Source: Umbelopsis ramanniana AG
Taxonomy: Eukaryota > Mucoromycota > Umbelopsidomycetes > Umbelopsidales > Umbelopsidaceae
Assembly: GCF_025399195.1 (NCBI RefSeq)
Contig: NW_026252096.1
Location: forward strand, 1 to 64,000
DNA length: 64,000 nucleotides
Direction of reading: 5' to 3'
Shown: positions 21,230-32,164 of the stretch, in pieces
Position numbering within the stretch: the first letter of the stretch is position 1
Layout: each line of letters opens with the position of its first letter
Notes under the pieces: model-generated
Database searches by the model: none
What the model was told of the DNA's origin: nothing
The model's input: the letters and a program-made list of their open reading frames with translations, nothing else
Made by a program: the position numbers and the translations under genes

Positions 21230-22651
21230 TCAACTTCTGATATTGCTATTTCTGCTCAAGCATGCATTAGCATATATTTGCGCAATACAACTCATTGTGT
21301 CTCCGTGCCTTACCAAAAAATTTGCAAGCAGCGGGGTAATATATTTCTGATGGTTTGCTTCCATGGAGGAAGCTAAGATCCATAACGGTAGCCTTCCGTT
21401 TTCTAGCTCCTGTTCATCTACCTTGTTGTTCAACGATGCCAGCTTCGAGGCTGGGAGAGATGGGGTCGATAGGGAAGGCTTTAGCTTCTTGATGCATGGT
21501 GTACAAAGAAGAGTCTCCAAGTTTTTCATCACCATTGACTTTGACTCTTCAATGCTCAAAACAGATGACGAGTTTCTATCTTCTTCTGTGATTCTACGTC
21601 CTTTTTTGGATTTCAATTTTTTCTCAGCTTTCATTAAGGATTTCGATAGTGCTATGGCAATTCTTAAGTCTTCATCCATGCTTTCCGTCTTTTTACGCTT
21701 GGTGTTTTTCTTGAGGGTTGTACTTATAGGTTTAGTAGGAGCCACTGATAGAGACTGAAAATCTTCGTCGTCTGATGTACAAAGTACGAAAGGGTCTTCC
21801 TTTGTCTTACTTGCATCCTTGATACTATTTGGTGGGGGGAGTTCGGCGGGTTTGTCTTCCACTAGCGGATTCTGGCGAGTTTGCCGAGAAGATAACCCCC
21901 AGTTCGTCCACTGTAGCCTTCTACCGAGTTCTTGGATGCTAACGCCTTTCCCGTTGGCGCAAGATTTCATATGTAGCATTTTACTTCGAAGTGAGAGAGT
22001 TCGGTGAGTCCAATCCTCACGACAGCAAGGACAAATGTCGACATTGTATTTCATTGGAATTGCTGTATTTCCGTAAGAATTGTCAATATTGTATCGCTCA
22101 GCAGTTATTTTTGACAGTTCGATGACACTTTGCTCAGCAACGATCTCGTCAAGACACCGGTTCGCATGTTGTTCTCGGCGTTGAAAATTATAAGTCAACA
22201 TGTCCTTGCCACAAAAAATACAAGCTTGAAAATCAAGATGGTCGGCTACAGTGTTTGTATGGAGATGCAGCTTTTCGGCATCCGGGATAGGAGTGGCGTC
22301 GACGTCCAAACATTTGTTAGCGTGGTCCAATTTCTGAAGTCGTGTGGTGCCGGCCAAGCTCTTATCGCACATTGGACATTTAGATTCTTCAAAGGCTGGA
22401 TTGCTCTCTTGCTGGATATTCGTCACTGAACTCGAAGAGACTATATCATTACTATGATCCATCAAGAATTTGCTTTGTTCCTCTGGTGAACCGACGGTGG
22501 CTTCCCCGGATAATGTGAGCGATTGGTCATTGCTGTCGACAATGTCCGTGGTATGTGGATAAGATGTGTGGAAAAGTACAGTTTTAGCGACCTTGTTCTT
22601 CTTCTTGAGAGTGAGGCTCTTTTTACGCTTTATTTGTAGCTCCACCGACAT
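21230..22651 (-). CDS. SLX4: Structure-specific endonuclease scaffold SLX4
   Basis: Single exon, 473 aa. SLX4 is the scaffold that activates SLX1 and other nucleases at Holliday junctions and crosslinks in the nucleus. Three zinc-finger modules are visible: C92-C95-H110-C114, the UBZ4-type C144-C147-H162-C166 (FQRREQHANRCLDE, very close to animal SLX4), and C207-C210 with H227-C231 (SKMLHMKSCANGKGVS). After them come the acidic patch DEDLRIAIALSKSLMKAE, equivalent to the animal 'LAMALSRS' helix, and an LPLWILASS motif. The protein is short: I see no C-terminal SLX1-binding (Slx4/CCD) domain and no SAP. Either the gene ends early here or a further exon is missed. It is divergent from the HIRIP3-like gene with 165 bp between starts. 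Confidence 0.88.
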   Translation of the reverse strand: MSVELQIKRKKSLTLKKKNKVAKTVLFHTSYPHTTDIVDSNDQSLTLSGEATVGSPEEQSKFLMDHSNDIVSSSSVTNIQQESNPAFEESKCPMCDKSLAGTTRLQKLDHANKCLDVDATPIPDAEKLHLHTNTVADHLDFQACIFCGKDMLTYNFQRREQHANRCLDEIVAEQSVIELSKITAERYNIDNSYGNTAIPMKYNVDICPCCREDWTHRTLSLRSKMLHMKSCANGKGVSIQELGRRLQWTNWGLSSRQTRQNPLVEDKPAELPPPNSIKDASKTKEDPFVLCTSDDEDFQSLSVAPTKPISTTLKKNTKRKKTESMDEDLRIAIALSKSLMKAEKKLKSKKGRRITEEDRNSSSVLSIEESKSMVMKNLETLLCTPCIKKLKPSLSTPSLPASKLASLNNKVDEQELENGRLPLWILASSMEANHQKYITPLLANFLVRHGDTMSCIAQIYANACLSRNSNIRS

Positions 22652-22816
22652 GACTGATTTGGTTCGGCATCCAGCTAATTTATCTGCTAGAAATGCGAAG
22701 GCAAACCTTGGACAAGGTCAAGCTTGAAAATTCTACGTGCGGTATTTCAAAGAATTTCTCGCGTTGAATTTGGGAGCGCTGGGTCCATTGTTTCCAAAAC
22801 CACGTCGCGCCACTTC
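22652..22816. promoter_or_regulatory. Bidirectional promoter of SLX4 and HIRIP3-like gene
   Basis: Only 165 bp separate two divergent ATGs. It holds a CGCGT (reverse of the ACGCG MluI-box core) at 22760-22764 and a TCGCGCC E2F-like string near 22804. Both fit S-phase control of a repair scaffold and a histone chaperone, but this rests on short motifs. Confidence 0.45.
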
Positions 22817-24204
22817 ATGCCACAAAAAGAATTAACCAACAAACTAAAGCAAAAGAAAACGCTCGACGAAATCGTCAGGTATTCATACCACACAATGGAG
22901 AATCACCTCTACAATTGTTTATAAAGCATTACTTTCTTCTTTCTTTTAGCATTATGCGCCATGGTGATTTGAGGTAATGCTTTCTAACAAGCTTTTGGTC
23001 CACTTTAACATATCTCGCTAAACAAACGTTGCAGCACGATGACACCCAAAACAGTGAAGAGGCAGTTGGAAAAAAAACTTGTGAGTCAATTGATCCAACA
23101 GCTTGCTCTATGGCTGGTTCGAAAGTGACAATTAATGGGTAATTTCATAGAGCCTTGAAGAAAAGATTTTGGATCAATCACCATGGAAAGAAAAGATGAA
23201 GGAGCTGATTAATACGGCTCAGGTATGTTCGCTGACAAAAAGGTGTTTGCAATTGGTCGGCATCATTGCTGAGACAGACAAATTCCAGGACATATACGAG
23301 CAAGAGCCAGCGGCTCCGAAATCAACCAAGAAGGAAAATGCTAAGCATCCAGCCAGCGAAACTATCTCAAACGCCTCTAACGATGATGAAAAGGCCGGTT
23401 CCAAACGAAAAATTAAAGGCAAGAAGTCGTCCGAGATTGTACATAGCGATAGCGAATCGGAGTCGAACGAAACAGATCATGAGAGCATAGATGAAGATGC
23501 TCCTCCTACCAAGAAGAGTAGAACTAAAAAGACTGCAACAAAAAAGACCGCAAAGGTAGGTAATTTAGCACGGAATCCAATTTATGTCTCGATTCTCACC
23601 ACTTTTGCACACCCAGCCTACTGATGGAGAGTCTAAGTCGGAGGAGACCATAAAACGATTGAAGAGCTACATTAACAAGTGTGGTGTACGCAAGATATGG
23701 TAAGGGCATTCGTCTGTATTATGTGTTTTTTTGCTCAAGCTAATATGCGCTGTATATAACAGGTCTAAAGAATTGGCCGGTTGCGAGACGGCTAATTCCC
23801 AAATTGCAAAGTTGCAGTCAATTTTACGTGACCTCGGCGTTGAAGGTACTGAAAGCTCCCATAATATTTTAAAAGGTTTGAAGCATTCAATTACTCAACA
23901 CCACTGTGTAGGGCGCCCAACTGTTGAGAAATGCGAAAAGATCAGGTCAGAGAGAGAATTGAAGGCAGAAATAGATAGTCTCTCTCGAGACAATATTTTG
24001 GCATCGGAAAAGCGCGCCACCCGATCAGTGGTGCCACCAGTGGACGCAGTTGAAGACACTACTGAAGAAGTAGAGGTAGGTCTATGGGATATCTAAACTA
24101 CAGCAATAGCCACAGCATATGGATGACAAAGCAATCTATAGGAAGCCAAGAAGAATGATCTGGATTTGACCTTCTTGGGAGATCAAAGCTCGGACAGTGA
24201 TTAA
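22817..24204 (+). CDS. HIRIP3-like H2A-type histone chaperone (CHZ motif)
   Basis: Nine exons (22817-22878, 22950-22973, 23035-23080, 23151-23222, 23274-23555, 23617-23699, 23763-23845, 23912-24075, 24142-24204) encode 292 aa. The N-terminus (IMRHGDLSTMTPKTVKRQLE) is a DEK_C-like helical domain. A long acidic/basic linker follows, then a C-terminal domain (RLKSYINKCGVRKIWSKEL, LQSILRDLGVEGRPTVEKC) that matches animal HIRIP3, ending with a CHZ-type motif (EIDSLSRDNILASEKRATRS) and an acidic tail. HIRIP3/Chz1 proteins bind H2A or H2A.Z-H2B dimers. Introns 23223-23273 (51 nt) and 23846-23911 (66 nt) are multiples of three without stops, so retained forms would also be translated. The 5' part of exon 5 is uncertain for that reason. 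Confidence 0.85.
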
Positions 24205-24339
24205 AAACATATACATACTCCTGCATTTTTAATATCTTATGCCACATACTATGCTTACTCAGAGACAGCGCTATGGTACATATATATTTTTTGAAATGAT
24301 AGCGACGTAGTATGAACACTACGGCTCATCTCGAAGAGG

Positions 24340-26440
24340 CTATTTTTGAATACGAAGTGGATGAGCTTCGGTATTGAACACCCATTCATCTAGAGGGAGA
24401 ACATTGGAATCATCAAATAATAAATACAAATATTTCAAAGTTTCTGCAAAGAAGAAGCTAGGGGTGCGAGATTGATTAGCAACGTCTACGGATACAATAA
24501 TCTTTAAATGTGCGATTACCAACCTTTCTTGTCTATCGTCCCATTCTGGGGATATGGAGTCCACGTAACGTATACCAGTGTAGCCAGAGTTTGCGCGACA
24601 GTGCAGTTGGATGGACTCGAAGATCTTCCATCCCATGTCTCTGTACTTTTCATCCTTTGTGTAGCGATAAAAGTAGAAAATGGATTCCAAGGTTTCTACA
24701 AGCAAATGCATAATTCGTTTTTTGCTCATGAGAATCAGGATCCCTGAAGTATACTTACCTGGGCGCAAAATGTAGCTGTCAACTACCGGGAATACACCAT
24801 ATTTGTCCGCCAATTCTATTGTTCTGTCAGATTTTGGAACAGGGAACTCGCCCGTTTTAGGATCCACCCAACCGAAAATCTCAGGAGCAATACCCGTCTT
24901 GGTGCTCGTCCAGGCCAATACACAGCTTTCCAATAGCTCAGAAGCTATGCCAACAATATCGTGCAGCTCCGGGATGGTATCAGCAGCTAACAAAAAGGTG
25001 CCGGGTACAAAGCATGCTAATTCGTCCATTACGTGTCTCTTCTTATCACCATTCAGTTCGGCCAGAAGTTTAATATCAGGGTGATCTTTGGGGCTTACAA
25101 TCATATGCTCTATAGTACTGCGAACGGTATCAACGAACATGCGTCTCTTCTGATCGTCGCGATACCCAGAGTACACATAAGATTTTGCTAGATACTAAGG
25201 AGGAAATATGAATATGACATGCTGCTCAGTTTGCCTGAATAGTCATCTTACTAACCTCGTAAAAACTATCTCCCATACCTCCCCATGAAATGGCAGCTAC
25301 AAAATTGATTCCGAAACTTTGAGTGTGTGGTTAGAAATCCAAACCAGAATAGAACTCAAAAGCTTACTTGATTCAAAACGGCCGGTTTCTGGGTCTATGA
25401 ACATTGGGTATAAACCTTTTTTCTCAGGTTTGATTTGTGTATCAAAAAAATCAATGACTTTTTGACCCTACCATCGAAGAACCATGCTCATTAACAACTA
25501 CGTCAATCATCCAAGTTTGAAGAATTAATTCTCTTACCGCTTCACGATACTTTTGGTCCCCTGTGATATCAGAAAGGCGAAAGAGCTCTAGTTGAACAGT
25601 GCCAATTTCGGCCAGAACCGAAGGTCCGCCCGTAAGGGGAGTGCCTGTAGTGATGTCGATATATTGGTAAGGAATCCCAGTTGAGGAGTTGAAAGCTGGT
25701 AGCAGCCTGTCGGCCAGTGCGACAGCACGGTCGACAAATACGGGATTGTAACTAAGATCGTATGCGGAGAGCAGACCGCCAACATAACGGATAATTGTTT
25801 CGAAAAGTTGAACGTGAGAAGAGGTCGGAGGATGAGCCCAATCAATGCTGGCTACAAAGTCGGTAGCTTCGGCAAAATCTTCACTCAAGCCCATTATATA
25901 GAGTGTATCTAAAGCGTCTACAATGGTGGCTGAGATATTATGTTTTAGCGTCTTTAACCCCTTATCTTTGATCGACCTTGAGAGTCGTAGCAGAGATAAT
26001 CCTTACCTCCCCATCCATTTCTAACGAATAGAACAAATATAAAACATTACAAGTCACTCTCTTAAAAGCTTGCTCTCATTAGCGCGAAAAAAATACCTTG
26101 GGTTACTGTAGCTATTGCTCACTGGGCGATTTTCGTCATAGCCCCAACTGTACTTTTTGTAACCTTCCCACGCAAAAACGAATGCTTCCTTCACGGCGTT
26201 CTGCTTGTCTTTTGTGGATAGAGTCTTCGAATCTGATCCAAAAACTTGTTCGTGTTGGCTTTGGTATAGACTTGCAGGGTCGAGCTTTGTGACGTTTATA
26301 AAATCAATATGAACTGACGCTTTCATTTCCTCCGGAGCTGCCGGTTCCTGGTAGAAAAGACCGGCATGAGCGTCAGCATAAGCGATTGTCACCAAGCTCA
26401 GGGACGCTGCAAGTATGGGAAGTTTTCCGTGAAATATCAT
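24340..26440 (-). CDS. GH47 class I alpha-1,2-mannosidase
   Basis: Eight exons (26440-26097, 26020-26007, 25929-25538, 25467-25368, 25296-25256, 25194-24759, 24695-24524, 24457-24340) encode 538 aa. GH47 enzymes trim alpha-1,2-mannose from N-glycans in the ER/Golgi. A signal-type N-terminus (LPILAASLSLVTIAYA) is followed by hallmark motifs: NPRNGWGATIVDALDTLYIM, SSHVQLFETIIRYVGGLLSAY, SVLAEIGTVQLEL, SWGGMGDSFYEYLAKSY, VMDELACFVPGT, YILRPETLESIFYFYR, SFFFAETLKYLYLLF and the terminal DEWVFNTEAHP (calcium Thr). All conserved acids that I can check are present. Exon 2 is a 14-nt microexon that completes NGWG. It could be a Golgi trimming enzyme or a secreted one; EDEM type is less likely. Confidence 0.93.
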
Positions 26441-26651
26441 CCTCTATGCAGCGTATCTCCGTGAGTTAAGAGACAAAGTAGTAAGGATTCAAAAGTGAGT
26501 TCAGGGAAAAACGCAAGCAGGACGCAGTCACAAGGGGGCATGATCAGACCCCCTCCCATTTTGGTATAACCACCATTTCACTTCCTCAGGCAAAGATTGT
26601 TCGGTAAGGGTATGATTATTGATTTTCTAAGATATCTTTTCTACATTTACA

Positions 26652-28944
26652 CTATTCATTGTCTTTCTCCTCAGCTTCATCCAAAATCTCCAATCTTCTT
26701 AAGATATGCCATTGTAAATCCTTATTTGTCCAATATGAGAAGTGAGCTCGGAAACCTACTATATACTCATTCGTGAGCATATCCATAAAGCTTTCTGGTT
26801 GGAGAACAAAGTCCATTCTTCTTGGCAAATCCTCAGATTCATCTTCCGAATGCTTGTGGTGGTCGCCTTCTTGAGGAACAGTTGCATCTTTTGTGATGGA
26901 CTCGCTACTTTGGCGAGGTTCCATAATCTTTGCACCTGGTTCGTGAAGTTCCTTACTGAGATCGTCCATGATATTGTTGCTGTTCCTACTTATTTCACTC
27001 TTGGCACCGTCATGGCTTTTAACGCTGCTTGTATCGTCGTTGATTGTTACGTTAGGCCCCTTCCTCATGTTGGACAAGAACTCTTGCTGAGCAGTGGGAG
27101 ATAAAGGTGAGTCAAAGTCTTGAGAGAGCTGATTTAAAATATGTTGTGAGCTTTTGTGAGCAGACTTTGCCCACCTTAGACTATCCACTCGCATTCCATC
27201 ATTTCCAAGTACATCGACAGTATGCTGAGTTGATTCGGAGGACTTTGGAATTGAGAAATAATCGTTTTTCTCTGGGATCACGGCAGCCGTAACCACGCCG
27301 GACGTGAGAATACCATTTTTGTTGAAACGAGAACCCATACGTCTTGGTTTAAGTGGTCCGGTAAAGTCATACTTTCCAGATAGAACACCACCAGCCCATT
27401 TTGTGCTCGCTTCTTCATCAAAGACATCTTCGTCGTTGTCGGTGCAATCGATTACTCTTGGTCCTCCTTCAAATCCATCAAAAGTGGTCAAGTCTCCATG
27501 ATGTGCGCGAGCGGAAGAGCCATTGTTATCCTCCTCCTCTCCATTAACTTCGCCGTTGCTTCCATCGACATCTCGCGACTGCTTGTTACTATCTTCATGT
27601 GAATGCTGACCTCCAAAATACTCAGTGATCCATTTCCAGTAACCTGTCGTTTGATGATTTTGAGTGACCGCCTCGTCGGAAGCTTCCAAGAGCTGCTTGG
27701 TAGATTGCGCCGGGTCAACTGATTCGCCCGTTGAAGAAAACGAAAATCGAGAAAACATGGATAATAGACTGGATCCGGGAAACGAGGGCAGAGATGGCAG
27801 TGAGAAGTTGGGACCAATAGGAATGCTACGTTCAATCAGAACAGCTGCTTCGTCTGTGTACTTCTCACTCAGTAATGGTTCGAATCGGTATGCCAGAGGG
27901 TCGAATGGGTGGAAAATGTTTTCAAAAATAATGGAATCATCTGGTCGATAAAGAAGTGGGTTTTGATTGCGAAATACCAGAATGGCTCCAACTGGGGATC
28001 CCAGTGCAAAGAAATAGTCCGGCTTGAAGTCCAGTTTGGGGTATACGATATCAAGCTTGGCATAATCTTCCCTTTCCTTATCGTTGGCAGGTGTCCTCTG
28101 ATGGGATAGAATGTCCCACGTGATGATTCCTCCTAGCCTATGACACAAGACATTAAGTCATCATTAGAGACGATATACTTTAGAGAGCCTCTCCAGTAAA
28201 TAAATCACTTACGAGTATCCATAAATCGCAATTTTTCCATTGAAATCAGGGTATTTCGACATGAAATTGTGATATGACGTATTAAACAAATTCGTCACAT
28301 TATCAGTAATGTATTGTCCGCGGCTTTTGGAAAAGTAATAAAGAACGTCCGCCAAGTAATCATTTTCAATCAGTCGAATAGTAGGTATAGACTTGAGAGT
28401 AATTTTGTTGATATCTGGATCCGTTTGATCATGAAGATGTTTGTGCCATTCAATTGGGATCAATTCGATCCTAACGTTGTGGTCTGGCACTTTGGCTTGG
28501 AGAACTTGTCTTGTTGTTTCTCGTAATTCCTCCACTATTACAAAATACTGTTAAGAAGGGTTGCTATCAAGCCAATCCTTCTGACGAAAAACTTACTGTG
28601 TTCATAAAAATGGCCATATTGCTCTGTTTGCTGACCGATTCCCTTTGGTAAGAACAATGACTTAGTTTAACAGCACACGGCCGTGAAAGATTGAATGTTA
28701 AAGCCCATATACTTACGTGAATCACAAAAACGAGGTGGTTTACAGGTATATCTTGGTATCGCTCCTCTATATTTTGCTCTTTCTGTACCGGCGGAAGCTC
28801 TTCTTCAACTTTGAACGTAACAAGTTAGTCCTCCCATATGACTGAATTTTCAAACTAGGATACCTCAGCTTCGTTTAAAAAATGCTTACCAGGAAGAACG
28901 GGAGACACTGAAGGTGATTCCAAGTAAGTGGTTTCGAGGAACAT
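26652..28944 (-). CDS. DDHD-domain phospholipase A1-like protein
   Basis: Five exons (28944-28890, 28808-28717, 28642-28597, 28534-28213, 28137-26652) encode 666 aa. Intracellular PLA1 proteins (SEC23IP/DDHD1/DDHD2 family; yeast YOR022C) cleave phospholipids at ER/Golgi or mitochondrial membranes. The lipase core starts with HLVFVIHGIGQQTEQYG, and the nucleophile elbow GYSLGG (Ser about residue 172) spans the last intron. The DDHD region follows with FFALGSPVGAILVFR, FHPFDPLAYRFEPL and, after a long low-complexity insert (about residues 265-600, rich in Ser/Asp), RRMDFVLQPESF and AHFSYWTNKDLQWHILRRL. The Ser, Asp and His expected for catalysis are present. No WWE or SAM domain is seen. The N-terminus is short for the family. 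Confidence 0.9.
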
Positions 28945-29376
28945 TATGAGTTGGGGAGATCGACAAGGAGCGAAAACACTGGTGGCGAAACGTGCAGCTA
29001 TCAAAAAGACATTAGAAGATATCACGTGTCACAAGGAACAAAGAAAATGATAGAAGACTTTAGCAGAATAACCAGAGCAACAAAACATACACTTTCAAGT
29101 AATTTACATACTCTCTCTCATATCCTTCACATTATGGTGTTTTTGATCTACTTTCCTGCCTACAGAATGGCCAGAGAACGACTCGCTTGCCGAGTGTCCC
29201 AAAATGATGTCATATAGGCAAACACATTTTGCTGCAGTGTGATCAGGTTGCTCCGCCAGCCAATTACGAGTCTACAAATTTGGGTAAAAAGCAAAATCAG
29301 CGCTGGAGAGTTTTTTATTATTATTATTTCGTACATATCGCTTCCATAAGTTTTCAAATCCTACCTGGGCTTACTT
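28945..29376. other. Divergent intergenic region
   Basis: 432 bp between the DDHD gene (-) and the HMG-box gene (+). It is A+T-rich with short open frames only; no RNA gene or clear regulatory motif is recognised. Confidence 0.5.
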
Positions 29377-31894
29377 ATGACAGCTCTGAGCCGGACTTGG
29401 GCTTCACCTTTAAGCTCACCACAAATTGAACCCCTTCAAAATTATAACAATGCCTCGCGCAGCAAATCGCCAGATGATAACTACTCACTTGATTCATCTC
29501 CACAATCGCCTTCCTACAGAATAGCGGGATTAAAGCAGACACGCGCTGCTAGCGAACTATCCAGCGAGCAGTATAGTCAACCGCAAACAGCACTGTTTCA
29601 GCTTTTGCAGCGAAATAAAACACGCGAGCAACCGGTAGGATCTGACGATGAGTCAGAATCACGACGGCGATCGTCCGCGTTCGGAATGGGTTTATTCCGA
29701 GGTCTACCTCAAGAAGAAAGGCAGGAACAACTGAAAGCTGAAGCAGATTTTGCGTTCGAGTGTCCTGTCTGTGGAAATGAAGAAGTGCAATTTTGGAGCA
29801 GAGGAAGAACCGCTGGACAAGCGTAAGTGTAATATGTGACCATGCTGCAAAGTCAGTGAAATACTTTGTCCTGACGCGTTCCCAATTTTAGTGAGTGCCA
29901 AAGCCGTACGTGCGGACATCGATGGATGTGGAAGCCGACGACCAAAATGGTCAAAGAAGGGACAACATTTGAACCAAATATGCCGCTTCCTCCAAAGCAA
30001 TCTATCGCTCCTGCTCCCAAACGTAGGAAGCTGAAAGATAACTCGTCTGACATGCCACCTCCAAGCTACTCACACGGGATGTATGATCGACGCGACCCTT
30101 ACTCATCTTACTATTCAAAGGCACCACGTCGCATTCCACCCGAGCTTTCATACGAAAATCCCATGAATCCATATGGCAATCCCTCGAACACTGCTCCTGA
30201 TTATGAGCCTAACCGAGACACTGAATTCTATGAAAATTATGAAAGGTTATTTGCAAATCGAGCGCCAGATATGGACCCAAACTCTGGCAGACCCATGCCG
30301 TTTTCATCCACCAAATATTCTGAGCCTTCCGAACGACCAAAACCGCAAGCACCAGGAGAAGATTTTCCTATCGATGAAGAGGATGAAATATACCAATCAG
30401 AGCTTTTAGAATTGGAATTACGAAGGCGTGAAATTGAAGCCAGACGTGAAGCGCATCGAGCAAGAAAATCTCAGTTACTGCTTCAACAACGACGGGAGCA
30501 ATTGCGCGAACAAAACATGCAGCGCCAACGTCAAAGTCAAAACCCGGTTGTCCAGTCTGATGACAACACCTCATTGTCAATGCGCTCGCCGAGTGAACTG
30601 GTCGCCGATGAAAATCAAGAATCTGCTGCTCAACGTGCAGAGATGGCATCAACCGGACAATCTGAACCTGCCAGTAATCAAACAGCACCTCCCAAACCTA
30701 CAAAAGCACAAAAGATACCACGGCGTGAAGACAACCAATCTGCATCAGACGGATACATGTTCAGTGATGAAGAAGAGGATGCTCCAAATGTTCGCAATGG
30801 AAAATTGCCAATGAAGGAAATTAAAACGGTCAAGCCAATTGTTCAAGTCGAGGACACGCTCGCTGCAGAAGATGAAGGAGCTGTTCCTAGATTTGCTCAG
30901 GATGCAACGATGTCAGATGAAGATAGGATGATAAATGAAGCATACGGCTATTACTTTAGTGATGAGGAAGATGATACTGCTTTGGTAGCAATTGGGTCCG
31001 GCATTCGCAAGCAGCCCGTTTGGCACAAGGTCTCCGATACAGAACCCGTAGAAGACGACGAAAATGCAATGTCATCCGACAGCGAAGGCGTACAACACGA
31101 TGATGGGCAGGTGGAGTCTGAACAGAGATCTATCGACGAAACAAAACTAGCACCAAAGAAAAGAGGTCGAAAGCCTAATCCGAACAAGGTACCAAAGACT
31201 TCAAGAGACCCCAACGAACCACCAAAGAAGAGAGGCAGAAAGCCCAATCCAAATAAGAAAACTGTGAAGACGAAGAAGCCCATGAATGGCTTCAATCCCT
31301 ACTTGTTATTTAATAGGGATATGAGAAAAAAACTTGCTGAAGAACACAAGGGAAAATCCAATGGCGAAATCAGTCGTTTGATTTCAGAAGCTTGGAAAAG
31401 TATCACACCGGTATGTTCGGCATTGATACAATGTAATATGGTATCATATCAACAAGTAGTCATAACCGAATGTTCGTTTTTTTTTAGGAGGAGAAGCAGA
31501 AATATTTTGACGAAACAAATGAGAGAAGAAAGGAGCTTGGGCTACGGGCATGTGAACAAAGGGACAAAAATGAACTAAGGGCTATCCCGAATCCATTTGT
31601 TTTGTTCAATATAGAACAGCGACCTCAGCTTCATCAAGATCACCCAGGACTGTCTCTGATCGAAATGAACGGGCTAGTCACTGAACGATGGAAAGCCCTC
31701 ACCGAGGTAAGTTACAGCTTGGCATGTATATTCCAATCTGTTTCAGCAGTTTGTTAAGACGAACATCTTCAATTACTTAGAAGGAGAAGCAAATATATTA
31801 TAAGAGATTCGAAGACTACAAGAAGGAGTTGCTCAAATCCCACCCAGGCTTTAGGCGAAGGCGAAGATCAGGAAAGGATAAACAAGAGCAGTAG
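29377..31894 (+). CDS. Zinc-ribbon, AT-hook and double HMG-box chromatin protein
   Basis: Four exons (29377-29822, 29892-31410, 31488-31706, 31781-31894) encode 765 aa. A TFIIS-like zinc ribbon lies at residues 127-160 (C129-x2-C132-x18-C151-x4-C156; FECPVCGNEEVQFW, TCGHRWMW). The hairpin that carries the catalytic Asp-Glu of TFIIS is replaced (SRGRTAGQAE), so binding rather than RNA cleavage is expected. A long disordered acidic middle has Glu/Arg-rich helix (about 335-385). Two near-identical AT-hook cassettes (KKRGRKPNPNK, about 569 and 591) precede HMG box 1 (about 608-672; PMNGFNPYLLFNRDMR) and a more divergent HMG box 2 (PNPFVLFNIEQRPQL). The protein should be nuclear and bind A+T-rich DNA. 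I do not recognise a named orthologue. An alternative start is the ATG at 29451. Confidence 0.8.
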
Positions 31895-32164
31895 AGCTTA
31901 GTTCTACTCCATGGTGGATTGGAGAGTTTTATTGGTGCTGGGAGACTTATTCTCATTGTAAATACGTAGTGTCTCAGCCAATAGAACAATGAAAATACCA
32001 TTTACTTTGGATGCCCAGTCAGAAAAATAAACGAAGTATGGTCATCAGGAACCCAAAACAGGTGTGAGCACAGGCAATGTGACTGCAACACCAAACATGG
32101 TTACAGTTACATCATTGACGATCATTCAGCGTGTCGCTTCACACTTCTATCGTTTACATTAAAC

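Noticed and set aside
21363-21758. 131-codon plus-strand frame inside SLX4
   Set aside because: Shadow of the SLX4 reading frame on the other strand.
24751-24761. ATACTTACCTG, identical to the 5' end of U1 snRNA
   Set aside because: It is the complement of the splice donor of GH47 exon 6; no U1 body follows.
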